A stretch of 64,000 bases of DNA from contig LFSH01000074.1 of the NCBI GenBank assembly GCA_001513105.1, positions 49,674-113,673 of the forward strand. The letters are read 5' to 3'. This document shows positions 55,946 to 64,000 of this stretch, in pieces (position 1 is the first letter of the stretch; every line of letters begins with the position of its first letter). A model generated the notes under the pieces. That model worked only from the letters and a program-made list of their open reading frames with translations. It was not told the DNA's origin and did no database searches. This stretch comes from Clostridiales bacterium DTU070. Its GTDB lineage: Bacteria > Bacillota > Clostridia > DSM-8532. The position numbers were made by a program, and so were the translations under genes.

Positions 55946-56659
55946 ATGCCCATAGTGGCCGTTGTGGTAATAAGATCCTTCATTGGATTCTTCCTGCTGC
56001 TTGTATTGGTTAAACTGATTGGCAAACAGCAGGTAACACAGCTTACCTTTTTTGATTATATTGTAGGCATTACAATAGGATCGATGGCATCAACGCTGTC
56101 GGTCCAGGTTAATGAAAACACCTGGGCCACAATGGCAGGAATGGCTGTCTGGACCTTTCTTGCCATAGCACTTGCTCTTATGGGGCTAAAAAGCCCGTAC
56201 ATGAGAAAAGTTATTGAAGGAATTCCTGAAATAGTAATACAGAACGGAAAGATTAATACAGACGTGCTGAGGAAAAACAAGCTTTCAGCCGATGATTTAC
56301 TGATGATGCTGAGATCGAAGGATGTATTCAACTTAGAGGATGTTGAATTTGCTGTGCTCGAGCAAAACGGAAAACTGAGTGTTATGCTGAAATCCCAGAA
56401 ACAGCCGTTAACACCGCAGGATATGAATATACCAACACAATACATGGGTTTACCAGCGAACCTGATAGAAGACGGATGTCTTAACATGGAAGCCTTGAAA
56501 TCCGTCAAATTGTCAAAGGCATGGCTTGAGTATCAGTTAAGGAAAAAGAATATTACGGATATAAAGGATGTATTTCTTGCCCAGCTGGATACCCGGGGCA
56601 ATCTTTTCATTGACATGAAAGACAGCAAGACAACCTACACAATACCAACAAAGGAATGA
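55946..56659 (+). CDS. DUF421 membrane protein (YetF family)
   Basis: 237 residues. Three N-terminal membrane segments (VVVIRSFIGFFLLLVLVKLIGK; TFFDYIVGITIGSMAS; the third near 60-80) are followed by a cytoplasmic domain from about residue 85. That domain has GIPEIVIQNGKINTDVLRKNKLSADDLL and a second YetF-type repeat. The family is found in spore formers and is expressed in forespores in Bacillus; the biochemical function is unknown. GGAGG precedes the ATG. The DUF4363 gene follows after four bases, a recurring pairing. Confidence 0.88.
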   Translation: MPIVAVVVIRSFIGFFLLLVLVKLIGKQQVTQLTFFDYIVGITIGSMASTLSVQVNENTWATMAGMAVWTFLAIALALMGLKSPYMRKVIEGIPEIVIQNGKINTDVLRKNKLSADDLLMMLRSKDVFNLEDVEFAVLEQNGKLSVMLKSQKQPLTPQDMNIPTQYMGLPANLIEDGCLNMEALKSVKLSKAWLEYQLRKKNITDIKDVFLAQLDTRGNLFIDMKDSKTTYTIPTKE

Positions 56660-56663
56660 GAAT

Positions 56664-57026
56664 ATGATAAAGAATAAAAAGGCAGTATCTGCGATGATGG
56701 CTTTAATAATGATTCTGACCTCAGGGTGTACGCTTTTCAAAAACCCGGTCGACGAAAGAACGGGGTTTTCCGAATCACTGTCCGCTGTGGAAGAAGCCGT
56801 AACGGGAGAAAACTATGATGACGCAGCTGAAAAATTAGCCGTTTCAATGAAAAAATGGGAGAGAATAAAACCTTTCATGCAGATTGAAGTGGATCACGAT
56901 ATTGTAAACGATATAGAATCCGAATTCACAGCGCTGTCGGCGTATATTGAAACCCGGAACAAATCGCTGGCGCTCGCTTCAATAAGAATTATCATCAACA
57001 TGTGGTCGGAAATCGGAACCAAGTAG
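56664..57026 (+). CDS. DUF4363 family lipoprotein
   Basis: 120 residues with a lipoprotein-type signal (SGC at about residue 22) and a helical domain with YDDAAEKLAVSMKKWERIKPF and SAYIETRNKSLALASI. These match DUF4363, commonly coupled to YetF genes in clostridia. The ATG starts four bases after yetF, so the two are cotranscribed and probably act together at the membrane. No function is known. Confidence 0.82.
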   Translation: MIKNKKAVSAMMALIMILTSGCTLFKNPVDERTGFSESLSAVEEAVTGENYDDAAEKLAVSMKKWERIKPFMQIEVDHDIVNDIESEFTALSAYIETRNKSLALASIRIIINMWSEIGTK

Positions 57027-57175
57027 TTCAGTCCGTTGCTTAATGAGAGTAAATTTCTGATTCAGTGGAGAGCAAAGCCGTTATTCTGAAGCAAGTCTGC
57101 GAATTATTGAAAAGTATTGTAATAATCATGCAAATATGATAATATATAATTAAAAGTGAACAGGAGTTTATTATT

Positions 57176-57778
57176 GTGCAGGTTTTAAAGGACGAAGTAA
57201 GAGCCAATATCCTTTCAGCAGCAAAAAAACTATTTTACGAAAAGGGGTACAACAATGCCTCCATTCGTGGTATTGCAAAAAATTCGGGCATAACGGTAGG
57301 CAATGTGTACCGGTATTTTGAAAACAAGGAAAGCGTTCTTGAAGGGGTTGTGTCTCCCGTATATGAGAAAATCATGGATTACATAGCCTTGTCGGAGAGC
57401 TACATAAAAGCCGGCGAGAGCAAAACCTTCGAGGATTTCAGGAACGAAATCAACCATTACATGCTGCAGATAACCAAGGAATTCAGGCTTGAACTGCTGA
57501 TACTTTTTAAGGGCACCCAGGGTACACGGTTTGAAAACATCAGAAACGAATTGATTTCACTGATTGAAAACCGTATGTACGAGGGTTTGTTTAAAAGAGT
57601 GAACATGGAAGATAATGAGGCGGTATTCTTTTCAAAAACAGTGGCCCGTTCGTTTTTGGACAGCCTGATAATGGTTATAGCTGAAACCGACGACAATAGC
57701 AAGCTGAAGAAGATGATTTACCGGTTGAACGATTTCTACTTCAACCACTTGAACAGCAGATTTGAACCAGAGGATTAA
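57176..57778 (+). CDS. TetR/AcrR-family transcriptional regulator
   Basis: 200 residues: an N-terminal helix-turn-helix (ILSAAKKLFYEKGYNNASIRGIAKNSGITVGNVYRYFENKE split over residues 8-48) and an all-helical ligand domain. The start is GTG nine bases after AGGAG. It lies directly upstream of, and on the same strand as, the RND adaptor and pump genes. It is therefore the likely repressor, possibly acting at the dyad at 57845-57864. Confidence 0.9.
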   Translation: MQVLKDEVRANILSAAKKLFYEKGYNNASIRGIAKNSGITVGNVYRYFENKESVLEGVVSPVYEKIMDYIALSESYIKAGESKTFEDFRNEINHYMLQITKEFRLELLILFKGTQGTRFENIRNELISLIENRMYEGLFKRVNMEDNEAVFFSKTVARSFLDSLIMVIAETDDNSKLKKMIYRLNDFYFNHLNSRFEPED

Positions 57779-57844
57779 TTTTTTTTACGCAAAAATGAAC
57801 AAGTGTTTATTATTGTTTATTAATGAGATGACCGAATACAGCAT

Positions 57845-57864
57845 TGACTTAAAATCTTAAGTCA
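57845..57864. promoter_or_regulatory. candidate TetR operator ahead of the RND adaptor gene
   Basis: A perfect inverted repeat TGACTTAA-AATC-TTAAGTCA, 28 bases before the adaptor ATG. TTGACT at its left could serve as a -35 box, so binding would block transcription. No second copy was seen ahead of the regulator gene. Confidence 0.5.
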
Positions 57865-57892
57865 GCTGAATTAACGGAATGGGGGATTGGTT

Positions 57893-59113
57893 ATGAGAAA
57901 ACACGTTTTGATATTATTTATGGCGGTTTTGCTGATTCTTACCGCTGCCTGCTCTGATAATGAACCAGAACGGAATACCGAAAAAGTGGTTCCGGTGGTT
58001 GTGTACCAGGTTTCGGAAAGGGAAAAGCAGAGTGTATCCCGGTATATAGGCACGGTTCAGCCCGATAAAACTGTCAATCTTTCCTTTAAAATCGGGGGCA
58101 GGGTTGAAAGCATCTGCGTTAAAAAAGGAGACACCGTTAAAAAGGGAGATGTCCTGGCCTTGCTTGATAAGGCAGATTTGCTGTACGCAGAAAGTCTTGC
58201 CAAAGCACAGCTGGAAATGGCGCTGGCGCAGTATGAAAAGGCTTTTAACGGAGCAACCGAGGAAGATATTGAACAGGCAAGGCTTAACGTGGTAAAGGCT
58301 GAAGATGCATACAGGTATGCACTGGACAGGTTTTCTGAAGCCAAAGAGTTGTATGAAAAGGGTACAATAGCAAAACAGGCTTATGAACAGGCCGAGCTTG
58401 AGGTTAAAATAAGGGAATCGGATCTTAAACTGGCGAAGGAAATACAGGCCCAGGTTCAGAAAGGAGCAAGGTACGAGGAAATACAGGCGCTTACTGCCCA
58501 GGTGGAAAGTGCAAGGACCGAGTATAATTACAGGAAAACCCAGCTGAACGAAGCAACATTAAGTTCCCCCATTGACGGAATCGTTCTTGATGTTTTATGT
58601 GAAGAAGGTGAAATGGCAGGTGCCGGTTACCCGGTAATTGTTCTTTGCAATGAAGACAGGGTAGTTCATGTAGGTGTGCCTGAAAAGGAACTGAAGAAGT
58701 TCACAATTGAAACCGAAGTTGTGGTGGAAAAGGATGACAGGACGTTTGTTTCAAGGATAAGACATATTTCCGGGATTCCAGATACCATGACTGGTCTGTA
58801 TAACATTGAGATTGAATGCGATGGACTTGATGAACCCTTTGGTGCGACTGTTACGGTACAATTCTCGCTGGGACAGGTTAAAGGAATTTATATTCCCATC
58901 TCGGCAATACTGAACGACGGCTCTGACTATGTATTCACTGTTTCACAGGACCGGGCCGAACGGAAGAACATTACGATTGAAGAAATAGACAACTTCAATG
59001 CCAGGGTGACAGGGCTTAGCAGCAGGGATTTGCTGATTATATCTGGTACAGGCCGCGTAAGTTCGGGTGACCGGGTAACCGTAAAAGAGGTGGATTATGG
59101 TACGGATAATTGA
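57893..59113 (+). CDS. RND efflux adaptor lipoprotein (HlyD/MFP family)
   Basis: 406 residues. A lipoprotein signal with LTAAC (C20) anchors it to the outer leaflet. The order is a barrel-sandwich half (TVNLSFKIGGRVESICVKKGDTVKKGDVL), a long coiled-coil hairpin at about 95-215, the second half with SSPIDGIVLDV, then beta-barrel and membrane-proximal domains. It links to the RND pump encoded next, which overlaps by 17 bases. A TolC partner is not expected in a monoderm. The ATG at 57893 after GGGGG is preferred to a TTG two codons earlier. Confidence 0.9.
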   Translation: MRKHVLILFMAVLLILTAACSDNEPERNTEKVVPVVVYQVSEREKQSVSRYIGTVQPDKTVNLSFKIGGRVESICVKKGDTVKKGDVLALLDKADLLYAESLAKAQLEMALAQYEKAFNGATEEDIEQARLNVVKAEDAYRYALDRFSEAKELYEKGTIAKQAYEQAELEVKIRESDLKLAKEIQAQVQKGARYEEIQALTAQVESARTEYNYRKTQLNEATLSSPIDGIVLDVLCEEGEMAGAGYPVIVLCNEDRVVHVGVPEKELKKFTIETEVVVEKDDRTFVSRIRHISGIPDTMTGLYNIEIECDGLDEPFGATVTVQFSLGQVKGIYIPISAILNDGSDYVFTVSQDRAERKNITIEEIDNFNARVTGLSSRDLLIISGTGRVSSGDRVTVKEVDYGTDN

Positions 59114-62100
59114 GATGGTTATAAAAAAGAGAAAGATCACGTTATTCGCTGTTATTCTGACACTGATTTTCGGCGCGTACAGTTATTACATAATACCAAA
59201 GCAGGAATCGCCCGATATTAGCGTCACGGTTGCGATGATAACAACGGTATACCCAGGGGCGTCCTCGGAAGATGTTGAGCGCCTTGTAACACGTAAAATA
59301 GAAGACAAGGTAATGGAAGTGACGGGTTTTAAAACGGTAAACTCTGTGTCGCAGAACAACCTGTCGGTAGTTGTTCTGGAACTGGAGGCCGGTACCGATA
59401 CTGACAAGGCATGGAACCAGTTAAGGCAGAAGATGGATGAATTACAGCCCGAGCTCCCCGGGGAATGCGAAGAGATAAACATCAATACAGATTTGTATCA
59501 GACAGCAGGAATGATTATCAGCCTGTCGGGGCCGGGTTATTCATACAGCGAGCTTGCAGCATTCGCTGAAAAACTGAAGGACAGGCTGATTGACATTGAC
59601 GGGATTACGAGGATTGAAGTTGTAGGAGAGCAGGAAAACGAGGTCTGTATTGAGATAGACACCCGGAAACTAAACACGCTGCCGCTGTCCCTTGATGACG
59701 TGGCGAATATAATACAGGCACAGCTCCTCGAGATCCCGCTGGGTTCTCTTGAGGATGACAGAAGCAAGCTGAATGTTACACTTGGTGGAAACGTATCATC
59801 AATAACCGATATAGAAAACATTGTCCTTCTGACTTCAACCGAAAACGGCAGTGTTGTAAGGGTAAAGGATGTAGCCGATGTCTATTACAGGCTCCAGGAC
59901 TCAAGCTATAAAATAAGGACGAACGGCGAGAATGCGGTATTGATAACAGGTTATTTTCAGGGCGGGCGCAATGTTATCATTATAGGCAGGGAAGTGGAAA
60001 AACGGATAGACGCCTTCAGGAAAGAACTGCCCGAGGACCTGCATTTCAATAAGGTCCTGTACCAGCCCGATGATGTGAAGGATGCTGTTAATGATTTCAT
60101 ACTGAACCTTGTTGAAGGAATTGTTTTTGTTATAATTGTTGTGTTTGTCGGAATGGGTTACAGAAATGCAATCCTTGTTTCAACCTCTATTCCGCTTTCA
60201 ATATTAATCACTTTTGTAACAATGAGGCTGATGGGTATTGATATTCACCAGATTTCAGTGGCAGCACTGATAATAGCCCTTGGAATGCTGGTTGACAATG
60301 CAGTTGTTGTAAGTGACGCCATCCAGGTGAGAATTGACAATGGGGAGGATAGGCTGAAAGCCTGCGCTGAAGGCGTGAAAGAAGTTGCGATGCCGGTCCT
60401 GATGTCGACATTGACAACGGTGGGAGCCTTTCTCCCGCTGTTGCTGCTTTCGGGTATGGCAGGAGAGTTCATACGCAGCGTACCGCAGATCGTTATCATA
60501 TCGCTTTCTGCGTCATATATTTCAGCCATTTTCATATCACCCGTAATAGCATATGTTTTCTTTAAACCGTCCAGGGACAGGGATAGAAGGCATATTGCAA
60601 GGACATTGTTTGAAAACCTTTTAAGGGGTGCATTGAAGCGGAAAAAGTTAACGGTATTTTTAACACTGGTATTGGTTGCTGTAACCGTATGGGTGACCGG
60701 AATACTTGGCCTTCAGTTTTTCCCGAAGGCCGATATGAACAAAATCCTGGTTGACATGCAGTATGAGCACGGGAACGACATAAGCAAAACCGAACAGCTG
60801 GCCGACCAGGTTGCCGGAATCCTCATGCAGCAGCCCGAGGTTACAGGGTATACCGTTGCTGTCGGGGACGGGCTTCCGAAACTGTATTACTCAATGCCGC
60901 CGGCAATGCGCGCCCGGGACTATGCCCAGATGGTGTTTACCGTTGATTTGGGCAACGGAGAAAGGTTTAAAACAAACGAGGAATTTGCATCCTACCTTCA
61001 GAATATATTGGACAGCGAGATTGCCATCGGGACTGCTACGGTTAAACTTCTTGAACAGGGCGAACCAATTGGCGCACCTGTAAGAATAAGGGTTCTCGGT
61101 CAGAACCAGGACGAACTTGTAAGCGTTTCGGAAGAAATTAAAAACATACTGAAATCCACGGACGGTACGATTAATGTCAGGGACGACTACAGCGATAAGG
61201 TTTATGATTATTATATCAAAGTTGATCCTGACGAAACCTTAAGGATGGGGCTTACAAATTACGAACTGCAGAGGGAACTGAATACGGCGCTTATGGGCAG
61301 AAATGCCGGAAACCTGGGCTCGGGTTCACAGGTAAATAAATATACAGGCGGCAAACAGATCCCGGTAAGGGTAATATCCGATATAGAAAACATTGATGAC
61401 CTGAAAAACTTTGCTGTGAAGTCCGCGGCAACAGGGCGTAAAACCCTGCTGAAGCAGGTAGCTGAAATAGAGCTTGAAGCAAAGGTTTCAAAGATCAACA
61501 AGTATGACCGTGTTCCCGCGATAACGGTATACAGCGATATAAGAAAAGGTTACAGTTCAGTTGATATACAGAAGCAGGTTGAGAGAGCACTCAGAAATCA
61601 CGATTTGGGAGAAGTAAGGGTGGTTTTCGACGGCGAAAGGGAATCTATTGTCAAATACTTCGGCAATATCGGTGTTCTTGGGATAATGGCGGTTTTTGTG
61701 ATATACCTTCTTTTGCTTATTGAGTTCGGAAACTTCTCGCACCCGTTTATTATCATGGTCACAATACCCCTGTCTTCAGTAGGTTCAATAATAGGCCTGT
61801 ACCTGTTCAGGCAGCCGTTGTCATTTACATCCTTCCTTGGCCTGGTAAGCCTGTTCGGAATTGTTGTAAATAATGCCATAGTCCTTGTTGATTACATAAA
61901 TTGCCTCAGGGCTTCAGGAAAGGGTGTTGAAGAAGCGTGTATTGACGCCGTTGTACGCCGTTTCAGGCCCATTATGCTTACAACAATAACCACCCTGGTA
62001 GGCCTCGTTCCGCTGATAATGTCGGGCAGCAACCTGTTTACACCTATGTCAATATCTCTTGCTTCGGGTTTGGCGGTATCAACATTATTAACCCTTGTTA

Positions 62101-62150
62101 TAATTCCCGTTGTTTATGCAATAGTTGAAACAAGGCTGCACAAAAAGTAA
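59097..62150 (+). CDS. RND-family efflux pump (AcrB/SwrC-like)
   Basis: 1017 residues, 12 membrane segments in two repeats with two large outer loops. Characteristic motifs are PKQESPDISVTVAMITTVYPGAS, then GMLVDNAVVVSDAIQVRID in segment IV, carrying the proton-relay aspartate, and the second-repeat FGIVVNNAIVLVDYIN. RRFRPIMLTTITTLVGLVPL is near the C-terminus. It belongs to the HAE-1/HAE-2-like Firmicutes branch, which includes SwrC. Substrates may be drugs, fatty acids or lipopeptides. It is coupled to the adaptor and is probably controlled by the TetR regulator upstream. Confidence 0.92.
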   Translation: MVRIIEMVIKKRKITLFAVILTLIFGAYSYYIIPKQESPDISVTVAMITTVYPGASSEDVERLVTRKIEDKVMEVTGFKTVNSVSQNNLSVVVLELEAGTDTDKAWNQLRQKMDELQPELPGECEEININTDLYQTAGMIISLSGPGYSYSELAAFAEKLKDRLIDIDGITRIEVVGEQENEVCIEIDTRKLNTLPLSLDDVANIIQAQLLEIPLGSLEDDRSKLNVTLGGNVSSITDIENIVLLTSTENGSVVRVKDVADVYYRLQDSSYKIRTNGENAVLITGYFQGGRNVIIIGREVEKRIDAFRKELPEDLHFNKVLYQPDDVKDAVNDFILNLVEGIVFVIIVVFVGMGYRNAILVSTSIPLSILITFVTMRLMGIDIHQISVAALIIALGMLVDNAVVVSDAIQVRIDNGEDRLKACAEGVKEVAMPVLMSTLTTVGAFLPLLLLSGMAGEFIRSVPQIVIISLSASYISAIFISPVIAYVFFKPSRDRDRRHIARTLFENLLRGALKRKKLTVFLTLVLVAVTVWVTGILGLQFFPKADMNKILVDMQYEHGNDISKTEQLADQVAGILMQQPEVTGYTVAVGDGLPKLYYSMPPAMRARDYAQMVFTVDLGNGERFKTNEEFASYLQNILDSEIAIGTATVKLLEQGEPIGAPVRIRVLGQNQDELVSVSEEIKNILKSTDGTINVRDDYSDKVYDYYIKVDPDETLRMGLTNYELQRELNTALMGRNAGNLGSGSQVNKYTGGKQIPVRVISDIENIDDLKNFAVKSAATGRKTLLKQVAEIELEAKVSKINKYDRVPAITVYSDIRKGYSSVDIQKQVERALRNHDLGEVRVVFDGERESIVKYFGNIGVLGIMAVFVIYLLLLIEFGNFSHPFIIMVTIPLSSVGSIIGLYLFRQPLSFTSFLGLVSLFGIVVNNAIVLVDYINCLRASGKGVEEACIDAVVRRFRPIMLTTITTLVGLVPLIMSGSNLFTPMSISLASGLAVSTLLTLVIIPVVYAIVETRLHKK

Positions 62151-62178
62151 AAAGCGGCGGGTTTCCCCGCCGCCTTTT
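62151..62178. terminator. terminator between the RND pump and the secreted protein
   Basis: AAAGCGGCGGG pairs with CCCGCCGCCTTT around TTTC. T residues follow on both strands, so it serves both convergent genes. Confidence 0.8.
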
Positions 62179-62190
62179 GGAATCAGGTTT

Positions 62191-63390
62191 TTATTCGAAT
62201 AATATGATATCGGTAATAGGATCAGAACCCTGTATTTCTCCTGAAACCATTTTGATACCGTCCCCTTTGAACCTGATAACGGTATACGGCCAGGTAATTG
62301 CAGTGATTACTATCATGTCGGGAGAGGGGCTTATTACGGTTGCGTAAATATAAACGCTTGACTCTTCTTTCACCACCCTGTCGATTTCTACCGAGTAACC
62401 CCCTGAATTTCTTTGACCTGCTGCTATAAGGGTATATATATAACCGTCTTTTTCCTTTACCTGGATCCCTTTCATTTCGCGGAACCTGTCAACCCATGCC
62501 GAAAGTTCTTCATCGGCTGCTATTTCACCAAGGCTTACAATTTCATACACGATATCTTCAGCATTATCACTTCCCCTGGAAGGGCCGATAATGCCATCAA
62601 CGGTGATCTCCCCGTCAATTTCGAGGGCAATAAGCCTGCACGGGTATGTTATTACTGTTGTGACAAACATATCAGGGGATGGTTCGGTTACTTCGGCAGT
62701 AATATAAACCCTTCCCGGGTAAACAAGAGTAACGCTGGTTATTTCCACTGAATACCCTCCGGAAGGTTTTTCACCCGCACAAATTAACACATAGTTTTTA
62801 TTATTCAGGGTTTTATGATAAATACCTTCGCTGTTCCGGTTTTCCATGACCCAAAGATACAGTTCGTCGTCTTCGGCCAGATCTGAGATGTTAATTTCTT
62901 CGTATTCCACAGGCCGTTCAACAGGAATTATGCGTGTATCCCTTTCATAAGTGACAATAACCGATTTTTTCACCCCGTCCCATTCCACAAGTGCTCCGAG
63001 ACCTTCAGCGGCAAAACGCAACGGTACATAAACCTCATTGTCATGTACGAACGGAGCCACATCCATTTCAACTTTTTCAGGCAATCCTGTGAAATCGAAT
63101 TTTCTGTATACCAAAGCGGTTTTCTCTCCGATAGCAAACTTAACGGATGAATAATCCCCGTCTATTGTTACCGTTGCTGTTTCTTTATCAAACGCGGTTA
63201 CAACGCCGGCTTTTTTGAAAAAGTCGGAATCAAGGGTTACCATTGTCCTTTGATTTTCAAATACGGGCGGCGCACTCAGCTTAACCTCCTCGTTGTTCAA
63301 AAACAGTGAAACCTCCTGGGCGGAAACTACTGTTGAAAATACCGTTAATACAAGAAAAACTGAAGCAATAAATAATGAAATTTTCCTCAT
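62191..63390 (-). CDS. secreted protein with copper-amine-oxidase-N domain and two PrcB-like repeats
   Basis: 399 residues. A signal peptide (RKISLFIASVFLVLTVFS, cleaved near VSAQE) is followed by a copper amine oxidase N-terminal-like domain with VYVPLRFAAEGLGALVEWDG. Then come two matching modules, each with a GGYSVEI segment and a SPDM motif, at about 200-270 and 330-390, resembling the PrcB C-terminal domain. Such proteins are exported cell-wall or surface components of unknown role in clostridia. The ATG at 63390 is preceded by AAGGAG; an ATG nine codons earlier overlaps that site. Its promoter/leader region is tandemly duplicated. Confidence 0.78.
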   Translation of the reverse strand: MRKISLFIASVFLVLTVFSTVVSAQEVSLFLNNEEVKLSAPPVFENQRTMVTLDSDFFKKAGVVTAFDKETATVTIDGDYSSVKFAIGEKTALVYRKFDFTGLPEKVEMDVAPFVHDNEVYVPLRFAAEGLGALVEWDGVKKSVIVTYERDTRIIPVERPVEYEEINISDLAEDDELYLWVMENRNSEGIYHKTLNNKNYVLICAGEKPSGGYSVEITSVTLVYPGRVYITAEVTEPSPDMFVTTVITYPCRLIALEIDGEITVDGIIGPSRGSDNAEDIVYEIVSLGEIAADEELSAWVDRFREMKGIQVKEKDGYIYTLIAAGQRNSGGYSVEIDRVVKEESSVYIYATVISPSPDMIVITAITWPYTVIRFKGDGIKMVSGEIQGSDPITDIILFE

Positions 63391-63686
63391 GCCATCAACT
63401 CCTTTTTGTTTTTTCACTGGGTTAGACTTATATTGGCAAAAAATGTTTCATTTTTTGCTGATATGTAATTATATTGTAATACCGGTCCATAGATATTTTT
63501 CTCTTTGCATTGCAGCAAAGCGGGAGTAATATTTTACCTCATGCCATCAGCTCCTTTTTGTTTTTCACTGGATTAGACTTTTATTTGCAAAAATAGTTCG
63601 TTTTTTTGCCAATGTGTAATTATATTGTAATAATGGTGCTATAAAAATTCTTTCTCTTTACTTTGCAGTAAAGTGGGAGTAATATT
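63385..63686. repeat. tandem ~150-bp duplication of a promoter/leader region
   Basis: Copy 1 (63385-63533) and copy 2 (63537-63686) are offset by 152 bases and clearly alike along their whole length. On the minus strand each carries a CTTT-TGC-AAAG stem, a TTACAATATAATTA block with a -10-like TATAAT, a GCAAAAAA/TTTTTTGC hairpin and AAAAAGGAG. Each ends with GGCATGAGG, the ribosome site and start. In copy 1 ATG AGG opens the secreted-protein gene. In copy 2 it is followed at once by TAA. Confidence 0.8.
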
Positions 63687-63690
63687 ATAA

Positions 63691-64000
63691 GGAGTGATGT
63701 ATAAAATGGGGAGGAGCTTACTGTGCGTAATTTCACTTCCTTTTATATTCATAAAGAGTTATGTGTTACAGATCACCGTTTTGATTCAGACCTGCAATCC
63801 ATAGATACGTTATTTGTTTAATAGCTTCTTTTGTTCAGCGGCTGCAGGTCTCTTAAGAATCTGTAGCCTTTATTGACCTGTTGTTTTTCGGCTGTTTATT
63901 CTTTATATTATACAGGCTATTATACAAACATCTGCTTCGGGCTTTGTTAACTTAGTATGAAAGAAATGAGACCTGAAAGGCCTCTGGTAGGTTTAAAAAA
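63691..64000. other. right-end intergenic stretch
   Basis: No firm gene. A 32-residue frame, 63706-63804, starts ATG after AAGGAG (11 bases) and codes a hydrophobic peptide with LLCVISLPFIFIKSY; it may be chance. AGACCTGCA at 63788-63796 and TGCAGGTCT at 63844-63852 form a nine-base inverted repeat. A short GAGACCTGAAAGGCCTC stem lies near the right edge. Confidence 0.25.

Overview
The window looks like a chromosomal segment of a low-to-moderate GC, Gram-positive anaerobe of the class Clostridia. This is inferred from gene content and not from any marker RNA. Supporting signs are LL-diaminopimelate aminotransferase (DapL), the MurT/GatD lipid II amidation pair, a GTP-type PEP carboxykinase, a membrane pyrophosphatase, LplABC-type polysaccharide importers, lipoprotein signal peptides in place of periplasmic ones, strong AGGAGG ribosome sites and many GTG/TTG starts. 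No rRNA, tRNA, CRISPR array, prophage or transposase gene was seen.

Layout. 0-3 kb: the end of dapL, then gatD and murT on the minus strand. 3.2-10 kb: an ECF sigma/anti-sigma pair, polA-coaE-lytic transglycosylase, and class II aldolase. 10.3-14.7 kb: a flippase-like membrane protein and an OmpR-type response regulator cut off by a dispersed palindromic repeat. They are followed by an acyl-ACP thioesterase, a cupin, a second repeat cluster and a C-GCAxxG-C-C redox protein. 14.8-22.7 kb: a large cytoplasmic GH2 enzyme and the glycine cleavage operon gcvT-H-PA-PB. 22.7-26.2 kb (minus): a frameshifted multi-span membrane protein with a DUF6273 tail, then an encapsulin shell with its encapsulated-ferritin cargo. 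26.5-30.6 kb: a small membrane protein, glutamate dehydrogenase, Hsp20 and an NCS2 nucleobase permease. 30.7-38.6 kb (minus): a complete branched-chain amino acid ABC operon ending in a CBS-ACT gene, then a proton-pumping pyrophosphatase. 39-45.8 kb: an AIM24-like protein, a DAO-Rieske flavoprotein, an F420-ligase-family protein with a divergent LysR regulator, and PEPCK. 46-52.3 kb: an LplB/LplC/LplA importer facing a membrane-bound AraC sensor-regulator. 52.7-57 kb: a ZIP transporter, an aldo-keto reductase with Fe-S tail, a CD3324-family protein, and YetF/DUF4363. 57-63.4 kb: a TetR regulator, a lipoprotein RND adaptor and RND pump, and a secreted copper-amine-oxidase-N/PrcB-type protein whose leader region is tandemly duplicated.

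How it fits together. The metabolic genes suit a saccharolytic, amino-acid-using anaerobe: aldolase, PEPCK and PPi-driven proton pumping for central metabolism, GDH, glycine cleavage and Liv uptake for amino acids, and the Lpl importer plus GH2 for oligosaccharides. The encapsulin-ferritin pair, the C-GCAxxG-C-C protein and Hsp20 suggest iron and stress handling.

The least ordinary feature is a family of short dispersed palindromic repeats. They share a core TTGCACGATATCTT / AAGATATCGTGCAA with a similar loop and flanking ~104-bp units. They occur at four intergenic places (12.1, 13.85, 39.7 and 52.6 kb), and one copy abuts the exact point where the response regulator loses homology.
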